Shown here one piece after another: positions 6,232 through 10,383 of a stretch of DNA of 10,383 nt. Source of the DNA: Nocardioides sp. (GTDB taxonomy: Bacteria > Actinomycetota > Actinomycetes > Propionibacteriales > Nocardioidaceae); the NCBI GenBank assembly GCA_003519585.1, contig DOWL01000247.1:46365-56747 (forward strand), read 5' to 3'. The notes under the pieces are model-generated. The model was not told the origin of the DNA, did no database searches, and saw only the letters and a list, made by a program, of their open reading frames with translations. The translations under genes and the position numbers were made by a program. Each line of letters opens with the position of its first letter. Position 1 is the stretch's first letter.

Positions 6232-6262
6232 AGAAGCAACCGCCCCCGGGCTGGATCGGACA
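6232..6262 (-). promoter_or_regulatory. Bipartite upstream element, copy 2 (before the 55-aa gene)
   Basis: The minus strand reads TGTCCGATCC, nine bases, then GCGGTTGCTTCT, identical in both blocks and gap to 4685-4715, with unrelated sequence in the gap and beyond. It ends 35 bases before the ATG at 6196. Conservation of the blocks alone indicates a promoter or regulator site, not a copied gene segment. Confidence 0.55.
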
Positions 6263-6356
6263 GCCGCGCCGAAATGTCTCGCGGAACCTGCCCCAGCAGG
6301 CGGCGGGGGAGCGCGGGGCTTCCCTCTAGGCGCCTGGTCGTCAACACTTGCTGGGC

Positions 6357-6833
6357 ATGGACGACGACGCGGCGCTGTGTGCCTGGCCCGTGGCGACCGC
6401 AGCGTCCGCATGGCATCGTGCGAAGGCGGACACCGAGGCCTACCGACGGCTGGTCGTCTCTTCCGCCCAATGGGACGCGTACGTCGCCCCGCCGCTCGAC
6501 GGCGGAAACCCGCCCGAGGCGAGTGACCTGGTGCTACAGCTTCGCAGGGCGGCACGGCAAGCCCTTCCCGTGATGGACGACCAAGCGGCCGAGCTTGCAT
6601 GGCGGGTCGCCGAGACCGCGTCCGCGTGGCTCCATCAGCCCACCGATCCGGAGACCTACCGTCGATTCGTCGCCGCGATCGGCGCATGGGATGCGTACGC
6701 CGCCCCACAACTCGGGGAACCTGTCGAGGAGCTGCTCGACCAACTCGGTGAGGACTCTCCACCCGTCGCAGTGGGAGAGATCATGGCCGAGGTTGCGACG
6801 AGGATCGGCGCACCCGCGCACCGAGATCTCTGA
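6357..6833 (+). CDS. Two-repeat hypothetical protein, 158 aa
   Basis: Residues 1-49 and 73-121 are copies of one unit: 26 of 49 positions are identical without gaps. Shared features are MDD at the start, A-W-x-VA, ASAW, D-x-E-x-YRR, WDAY-x-AP-x-L. The Trp/Tyr pattern suggests a small helical domain. A 22-residue linker separates the copies, and the C-terminus (about 122-158) adds EELLDQLGEDSPPVAVGEIM and a final helix. ATG at 6357 is preferred because repeat 2 begins at the matching Met; TTG at 6348 would add three residues. There is no good ribosome site, so the transcript could be leaderless. It is divergent from the 55-aa operon and convergent with the gene at 6878. No family or function recognised. 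Confidence 0.75.
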   Translation: MDDDAALCAWPVATAASAWHRAKADTEAYRRLVVSSAQWDAYVAPPLDGGNPPEASDLVLQLRRAARQALPVMDDQAAELAWRVAETASAWLHQPTDPETYRRFVAAIGAWDAYAAPQLGEPVEELLDQLGEDSPPVAVGEIMAEVATRIGAPAHRDL

Positions 6834-6874
6834 GGCTCACCCAACTGACTCTCAGGCTTCAAGAGGATCCCCTC

Positions 6875-6898
6875 CGGTCAGAGCAGGCTCCCTGACCG
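6875..6898. terminator. Possible hairpin between convergent genes
   Basis: CGGTCAG (6875-6881) and CTGACCG (6892-6898) form a 7-bp stem with a 10-base loop. It overlaps the stop codon of the minus-strand gene and lies 41 bases after the plus-strand gene's stop. There is no T tract. It is the only stem seen in the 44-bp convergent gap and its edge. Confidence 0.3.
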
Positions 6899-8296
6899 CC
6901 GGACTTCTTGCCACTGGTCCTTGCTGATCGGTAGGTGCCAGGTGTGCGAGAACCACGGCACGAACTCGACGCCGCGGCTGACCAGCGCGTCAACGTCCAG
7001 GCCACCGATCCCGGCAGTCACCGCGGCGACGTCGTCGGCGCTCTCTCCGGCCGCGTCCGCGGCACGAAGACGATGGCGGTAGGGGTGCCACTGGTCTCGC
7101 CCTGGCACGGCGGTGAACCTGACCTTCGCAACCTTCGGTGTCCCGCTGCTCCGGTCGACGAGTGGCTTGGCCCGATACCCCGCGGCGAGCCACGCGATCC
7201 GCTGCGTCTGTTTACCGACCCCCTTGTCCTTGCTGTCCGGTGCACTCCACCACCCTGGGTGCTTTCGCGCTGAGGGCGGCAGTTCACTCAGGTTGCCGCC
7301 GACCTCAGTGCTGACCACGCGGCGCGCCCCCGCGCCTGACTCGCGGGACGGGTGCTGTTGGTCGGCGTGGCGGCCGGCGAAGATCTCGGCGAGATCGTCG
7401 ATCGATGTCTCGAACGCGCCTTCGGTGCGATTGTCGAGCCAGGAGAACAGCGCGTAATAGATGCTGCGAAGCCGGTCCGGTGGATCCCCATACGGTTTCA
7501 CGCGCAGACGGTGGACTTCGCCCGGCGCGTACCCTTTGAGCTGCTCGGCGAGCTCGTCGCGAGCGACTTGCAGCTTCCGCTCGAGGTGCGCGTCGTTGCT
7601 CAGGGCGACGTCGTCGACCCACCATCGTCCCGGTCCGGGCTCGGTTCGTGGGAGTTCGCGCGCCATCTCGGTTCTGGACCAGCGTCCCGCCTCGAAGTCG
7701 GCGCGGGTGGCCAGTGGCTGCTGGACCTGGGCGTCGATCGTCGCCTGGATCTGGTCGCTGAACGTCATCCGCAGCGCGGTGGTGAGGTCAAGGATCTCGT
7801 CGACGGCGAGGATCGTTTGCCGCATCTGCATCAGGCCGCGCACAGCTGCCGGCGCGATGCCCAGGTTAGGCCCGAGGGTCCCGGCGGCCTCACCGAGTTC
7901 GAGCCGCCTGCCGTCGACCTGTGGCGGGTTCCGGTCCCACGAGTGCCACCAGCGCCACGCGATGACGGCAAAGTTGACGGCGACCGCGACGGGGAAGGAC
8001 CCGACAATGCGGTTCACGATCTCGGCGACGGGCACCGGCTCCTCGAACGGCCGAGGCCACGTGAAGGCGACGAGGTTGCGTCTTTGCACCGTTGTCAGGG
8101 CCTTGTTACCCATGAAGCCCTTGACGCTGGCGGGGCTGAACGGCTTCCCGCCGGTCCAGCTGTCCAGGACGGCTGCATCGACCTCGTCACGCGAGCGAAA
8201 GGCGCCGGCGATGGAGAGTCCCCACAGGTAGAGCTCGAGGAGTTCGTCATCGTCGGCGACAGCGATCGCATCGACCACGTCGTTGGGGTGCGCCAT
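6878..8296 (-). CDS. Hypothetical protein with DUF7662-like region, 472 aa
   Basis: The first 80 residues contain MAHPNDVVDAIAVADDDELL and KGFMGNKALTTVQRRNLVAF, a helical region of unknown type. About 100-120 is Trp-rich (VIAWRWWHSW). Residues about 276-395 resemble DUF7662: YALFSWLDNR, then SIDDLAEIF, then LPPSARKHPGWWS, then QRIAWLAAGYRAKPLV and KVRF; in that family a short Leu/Pro-Ser-A-R-x-H-x-W-W segment precedes an AW-x-x-AG helix. In this copy the stretch between is lengthened by about 25 charged residues (ADQQHPSRESGAGARRVVST). The C-terminal 60 residues hold VPWFSHTWHLPISKDQWQEV. The frame is open to 8515, but ATG 8296 is chosen: upstream sequence reads as non-coding, holds the control elements, and would overlap the plus-strand gene. 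No enzyme motif is seen and the cell role is unknown. Confidence 0.75.
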   Translation of the reverse strand: MAHPNDVVDAIAVADDDELLELYLWGLSIAGAFRSRDEVDAAVLDSWTGGKPFSPASVKGFMGNKALTTVQRRNLVAFTWPRPFEEPVPVAEIVNRIVGSFPVAVAVNFAVIAWRWWHSWDRNPPQVDGRRLELGEAAGTLGPNLGIAPAAVRGLMQMRQTILAVDEILDLTTALRMTFSDQIQATIDAQVQQPLATRADFEAGRWSRTEMARELPRTEPGPGRWWVDDVALSNDAHLERKLQVARDELAEQLKGYAPGEVHRLRVKPYGDPPDRLRSIYYALFSWLDNRTEGAFETSIDDLAEIFAGRHADQQHPSRESGAGARRVVSTEVGGNLSELPPSARKHPGWWSAPDSKDKGVGKQTQRIAWLAAGYRAKPLVDRSSGTPKVAKVRFTAVPGRDQWHPYRHRLRAADAAGESADDVAAVTAGIGGLDVDALVSRGVEFVPWFSHTWHLPISKDQWQEVRRSGSLL

Positions 8297-8325
8297 GGAA
8301 GAAGCATCGCCGATGATCCCGCTGG

Positions 8326-8343
8326 TTCTCACAAGAATGAGAA
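8326..8343. promoter_or_regulatory. Operator-like inverted repeat in divergent region
   Basis: TTCTCA-CAAGAA-TGAGAA has 6-bp arms and a 6-base gap, 30 bp before the ATG of the minus-strand gene and about 80 bp before the plus-strand operon. An overlapping pair TCACA (8329-8333) and TGTGA (8346-8350) adds further symmetry. It is placed to control both units. Confidence 0.4.
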
Positions 8344-8384
8344 TCTGTGAGTTTGCGGCTGGGATCGGTGAATTTGGGGTCTCC

Positions 8385-8405
8385 GGCCCGCAATCAGTGC
8401 GGGCC
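8385..8405 (+). promoter_or_regulatory. Perfect leader hairpin before three-gene operon
   Basis: GGCCCGC (8385-8391) and GCGGGCC (8399-8405) are perfect complements with a 7-base loop AATCAGT. The stem ends 5 bases before the GGGAG ribosome site of the 53-aa gene, so it could attenuate transcription or modulate translation of the operon, or bind a protein. Confidence 0.4.
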
Positions 8406-8422
8406 TTGCACGGGAGAACCGC

Positions 8423-8584
8423 ATGAACCGATTGGTCACCACGGTGCTGGTCACGGCCGGCAACCACGCCATCACCTGGCTGTCGAAGGACGGCAACACC
8501 GAGAACGTGATCCACACCGTCCTCTCCGCCGCGCCCGGCACCTACAAGAAGAGTCGGAAGAAGTCCGGGAAGGGGCGCCGCTGA
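8423..8584 (+). CDS. Small basic hypothetical protein, 53 aa
   Basis: ATG at 8423 follows GGGAG at 8412-8416 and runs to TGA at 8582-8584. The product begins MNRLVTTVLVTAGNHAITWL and ends with the strongly basic YKKSRKKSGKGRR. The stop shares one base with the next ATG (TGATG), so translation is coupled. The first half could be a short membrane-associated or nucleic-acid-binding helix; the basic tail supports contact with nucleic acid or membrane lipid. No family recognised. Confidence 0.65.
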   Translation: MNRLVTTVLVTAGNHAITWLSKDGNTENVIHTVLSAAPGTYKKSRKKSGKGRR

Positions 8585-8727
8585 TGTTCTCCTTCATCGG
8601 CCGGGTCACCAGCTGGCTGGTCCGCCACATCGATGCCATCGTCGCCGTCGCCCAGGTCGTCGCCCGAGCGATCCGCACGCTGCGCGAGGAGGGCTTCTGG
8701 CCCGAACCCGCAGGGGAGGCGGCGTGA
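8584..8727 (+). CDS. Small hydrophobic/amphipathic hypothetical protein, 47 aa
   Basis: ATG at 8584 overlaps the stop of the preceding gene by one base; TGA at 8725-8727 overlaps the next start (GTGA). Sequence: MFSFIGRVTSWLVRHIDAIV, then AVAQVVARAIRTLREEGFWP, then a short acidic tail. The central stretch is an amphipathic to hydrophobic helix about 25 residues long and could sit in or on the membrane. The family is unknown. Tight coupling on both sides makes this gene credible despite its length. Confidence 0.65.
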   Translation: MFSFIGRVTSWLVRHIDAIVAVAQVVARAIRTLREEGFWPEPAGEAA

Positions 8728-8999
8728 GCTCCGCGGGCAGCCACGGCTGGCGCGACGGGCGTCCGCGGCGTCGGGCATGCCCGACGGGTAAGCACCGGTT
8801 CCGCGACCATAAGGAGGCCGTCCGGTTCCTCTGGTTCGCCGCCGACGCACGACGCCGCTCCGAGGTTGACCGAGTCGAGACCACGCACGCTGCGGTCCGC
8901 GATTACCGCTGCGCCCACTGCCGCGGCTGGCACGTCACGTCCTGGGCCACCGCCGCGGGCTCGGCCGCGAAGCTGGCCCCGGCCCGGGTGCCGGCCTGA
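8724..8999 (+). CDS. Zinc-ribbon-like small protein, 91 aa
   Basis: GTG at 8724 overlaps the preceding stop (GTGA). The protein has RRACPTGKHRFRDHKEAVRF near the N-terminus and DYRCAHCRGWHVTSWA near residues 60-75. C19, H24, C63, C66 and H70 are placed as zinc ligands. The YRCxxCxxWHxT pattern with an upstream C-x-GK-x-xF segment is common in small proteins of actinophages and integrative elements; their role is unknown and nucleic-acid or protein binding is likely. The Ala-rich tail looks flexible. It is the last gene of the three-gene unit, followed by a strong hairpin. Confidence 0.75.
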   Translation: MSSAGSHGWRDGRPRRRACPTGKHRFRDHKEAVRFLWFAADARRRSEVDRVETTHAAVRDYRCAHCRGWHVTSWATAAGSAAKLAPARVPA

Positions 9000-9051
9000 G
9001 CGTTCCCTCGAGGAACTACCCGCTCCTCGCCATCCGTTGCGTCTTGGCGTG

Positions 9052-9092
9052 CTGAGAGCCCACGGTGTCTCGGGGCACCGGCGGGCTCTCAG
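9052..9092. terminator. Strong bidirectional terminator-like hairpin
   Basis: CTGAGAGCCC (9052-9061) pairs perfectly with GGGCTCTCAG (9083-9092), and CGGTG (9063-9067) with CACCG (9076-9080), leaving an 8-base loop. It lies between two convergent operons, 52 bases after one stop and 86 bases before the other, so it can end both. There is no T tract, as is common in GC-rich actinobacteria. A weaker 6-bp stem (9009-9014 with 9024-9029) precedes it. Nothing else is seen in 9000-9178. Confidence 0.6.
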
Positions 9093-9178
9093 GGGTGAGC
9101 ATCTCATCGCCTGACTCACGTCCGCCACTCGCCGAAACCGACGAGAGCGACCTCGAGGCGGTGTCGTGGGTGTTGCTG

Positions 9179-9481
9179 CTACGGCAAGCAGCGCCACAGG
9201 CGCTGAACCAGGCCCTCCAGCCATTGCACGGCGTCCTCGCGCGAACCCAGTTCTTCGTGGGTGCCTGGGGCGACCGCGGTCGGTAGCCAGTCACGGACCT
9301 GCCAGCCGACCGCGCGATCGGTCGCGTCGAGGTCGACCTGGTCGTCCTTGAGGACCACGAGCAGGGCCTGAGCGGCGTTGCGGGCCGCGACGACGTCGGC
9401 CCATCGCACGACGAGCGGCTCGTCGGGGTCGTAGGGCTGGCCGCCGCTTCCGCGCTCGAACTGTTCCGGATGCCGAGTCAT
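9179..9481 (-). CDS. Hypothetical protein, 100 aa, last gene of right operon
   Basis: ATG at 9481 lies 11 bases after the preceding stop; the frame is open further upstream to 9574, but that part overlaps the preceding gene and reads as Arg/Pro-rich shadow. The product has a flexible start (MTRHPEQFERGSGGQPYDPD), then LVVRWADVVAARNAAQALLV, VDLDATDRAVGWQVRDWLPT and EDAVQWLEGLVQRLWRCL. It is helical with scattered Trp. No clear ribosome site is seen, so translation probably depends on coupling to the gene before. No family recognised. Confidence 0.65.
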   Translation of the reverse strand: MTRHPEQFERGSGGQPYDPDEPLVVRWADVVAARNAAQALLVVLKDDQVDLDATDRAVGWQVRDWLPTAVAPGTHEELGSREDAVQWLEGLVQRLWRCLP

Positions 9482-9492
9482 CGCGCGTGGTC

Positions 9493-9807
9493 TCAGGCGG
9501 TGGGGTCGGAGGCGGGCCGGAGTTCGTGGTGGTCGCGCCAGACCTGCTGACCGTCGTCGAATTCGATCGTCCACTCATCGGCGGCGGTCCGCTCGACCAC
9601 CGTCGCCTGTGTCCAGCCTTGGCCGTCGCGGCCGAGGACGTCGACCGGGGTGCCGTCGGGGAACGGGTTGTGGCTGCCGAGGTACGCACCGACCGTCTCC
9701 TCGATCGGGCTCGGACCATCGGCTGCGGCGTCGACCCACCGCTCCAGCGGGTCGGTGGCTGCCCACGCGGCTGCTGCTTGTTCGACGTAGTTGGGCTGGT
9801 TGGTCAC
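9493..9807 (-). CDS. Small protein with Tudor/SH3-like C-terminal part, 104 aa
   Basis: GTG at 9807 overlaps the DUF6225-like stop (GTGA) and follows GGAGG at 9813-9817. Residues about 1-40 are helical (VEQAAAAWAATDPLERWVDA). Residues about 50-98 read GTPVDVLGRDGQGWTQATVV, then EWTIEFDDGQQVWRDHHELRP. This W-x-x-A-x-VV followed by W-x-I-x-F-DDG-x-x-W pattern, a basic/acidic beta hairpin series, looks like a small SH3 or Tudor-type barrel, which often binds peptides, modified residues or nucleic acid. The assignment is by pattern only. Confidence 0.75.
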   Translation of the reverse strand: MTNQPNYVEQAAAAWAATDPLERWVDAAADGPSPIEETVGAYLGSHNPFPDGTPVDVLGRDGQGWTQATVVERTAADEWTIEFDDGQQVWRDHHELRPASDPTA

Positions 9808-10058
9808 GGCTGCCTCCGGTGGTAGGTGCCGGTCGGGAACTCGCAGCCGATGCGCAGCTCGCGGCCGATGAACTCGGTGCCGTCGCCGGCCACGCCGTGG
9901 CCGAATCCGACGTTGATGATGACCTGCTCGTCGACCAGGTCGCCGCCGGGCTCCTCGGCGACGTCGACGATGACCGGCAAGTCGTCGGGCAGCCCCTCGA
10001 GGGCTGCCCGGAGCCGGCCGACCGTCCAGGCGTCTGCGACATGGTTGAAGGTGGTCAT
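9804..10058 (-). CDS. DUF6225-like protein, 84 aa
   Basis: ATG at 10058 overlaps the upstream stop (ATGA) and follows GGGAG at 10064-10068. The frame is open to 10247, but that extension overlaps the upstream gene and is Arg/Pro-rich. The product begins MTTFNHVADAWTVGRLRAAL, then EGLPDDLPVIVDVAEEPGGD, matching the W-T-V-x-x-LRxAL-xx-LPDD-x-P opening I recall for DUF6225, and ends IGRELRIGCEFPTGTYHRRQ. Such proteins are found mostly in actinobacteria and are of unknown function. Confidence 0.7.
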   Translation of the reverse strand: MTTFNHVADAWTVGRLRAALEGLPDDLPVIVDVAEEPGGDLVDEQVIINVGFGHGVAGDGTEFIGRELRIGCEFPTGTYHRRQP

Positions 10059-10383
10059 GGCAGCTCCCGCTGCAGACGAAGGTGGGGGAGCCGGCCCGCG
10101 GCGCGTTCGGTTTCGAGGATCGCGGCGGAGTCGACCGAGGGATAGTCGACCGGCGCCAGGCCCGAGCCGGGCAGTGGCGTGTGGTCCCGGGCGTACTCGA
10201 TCAACTGGTCCTCGAGGCTGTCGTAGTCGGCGTGTTGGGTGAGCCATTCGCCGGTGGACACAACCGCGATCTCGACAGGGACGTTGGGGAAGCGCCGGGC
10301 GGCCTCGCGGCGGATGGTTTCGTGGAGCCGCTCGTTGTACTCGGCGATGTCGCGTTCATGCTGGCGGGCGAGCTCCTCGATGA
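10055..10383 (-). CDS. C-terminal part of a hypothetical protein (5' end outside window)
   Basis: The frame is open from the window edge on the minus strand to TGA at 10055-10057. It reads IEELARQHERDIAEYNERLH, ETIRREAARRFPNVPVEIAV, STGEWLTQHADYDSLEDQL, IEYARDHTPLPGSG and ends PHLRLQRELP. An internal GTG at 10261 could be called as the start, giving 68 residues, but the in-frame coiled-coil-like sequence before it is clearly coding, so I treat the gene as truncated. The charged helix at the start suggests a coiled coil. It overlaps the DUF6225-like start by four bases, so it is an upstream member of the right operon. No family recognised. Confidence 0.6.
   Translation of the reverse strand, partial: IEELARQHERDIAEYNERLHETIRREAARRFPNVPVEIAVVSTGEWLTQHADYDSLEDQLIEYARDHTPLPGSGLAPVDYPSVDSAAILETERAAGRLPHLRLQRELP

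Noticed and set aside
3282..7315. A 13-mer (ACCTCAGTGCTGA) present near 3282 and 7303
   Set aside because: One repeated 13-mer is expected by chance in about 10 kb; the contexts are unrelated.
7352..8350. Plus-strand open frame of 332 codons opposite the 472-aa gene
   Set aside because: Its product is a Gly/Asp/Val-rich mirror reading, while the minus frame holds structured, family-like sequence; it also has no ribosome site and would run across the divergent control region.
6878..8515. Longer 545-aa reading of the DUF7662-like gene starting at 8515
   Set aside because: The extra 73 codons cover the divergent control region and overlap the plus-strand 53-aa gene; the added residues do not look like protein.
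1..10383. Search for CRISPR arrays, tRNAs, insertion-sequence ends and integrase genes
   Set aside because: No spaced direct repeats, cloverleaf patterns, transposase or recombinase motifs were seen, so mobile-element status rests on gene content only.

Overview
This GC-rich window looks like an accessory region of an actinobacterial chromosome or integrative element. The evidence is a DUF4192 protein (an actinobacteria-typical family), GTG starts, 4-base ATGA/GTGA overlaps between genes, strong AGGAGG-type ribosome sites, one apparently leaderless promoter, and many small proteins of unknown function. No tRNA, rRNA, CRISPR array, transposase, integrase or tRNA-like attachment site was found, so neither end of any element is inside the window.

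Left part (1-2008, plus strand): the C-terminal end of an unidentified protein runs, with a one-base stop/start overlap, into a HEPN (Swt1-like) plus DUF3320 fusion protein. A PUA/EVE-like protein follows from its own, probably leaderless, promoter. Nuclease-type HEPN, DUF3320 and EVE-like folds recur in defence loci, so this is the best candidate for a defence or nucleic-acid quality-control system. The large partner protein is cut off by the window edge. Bases 2009-2280 hold only a weak possible small gene.

Middle part (2281-6196, minus strand): reading 5' to 3' on the minus strand the genes are a 55-aa protein, a 224-aa helical protein (GTGA overlap), a frameshifted gene of about 204 aa if restored, DUF4192, a 54-aa protein, a large hairpin, and a membrane protein shaped like an M48 peptidase but lacking its HEXXH. 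Two transcription starts in this block, before the 55-aa gene and before DUF4192, share the same bipartite 31-bp element at nearly the same distance from the start codon. This suggests co-regulation by one factor.

Right-middle (6357-8296): a 158-aa plus-strand protein made of two copies of a roughly 50-residue repeat converges on a 472-aa minus-strand protein with a DUF7662-like region. Upstream of the latter is a divergent control region (8297-8422) with an operator-like inverted repeat and a perfect leader hairpin.

Right part (8423-10383): a tight plus-strand operon of three small genes (53, 47 and 91 aa, the last a Cys/His zinc-ribbon-like protein) meets, at a strong hairpin (9052-9092), a minus-strand operon of four small genes. 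These include a probable DUF6225 protein and a Tudor/SH3-like small protein; the first gene is cut by the window edge. Most products cannot be given a function from sequence alone. All family assignments here come from remembered motif patterns and no database search was run.
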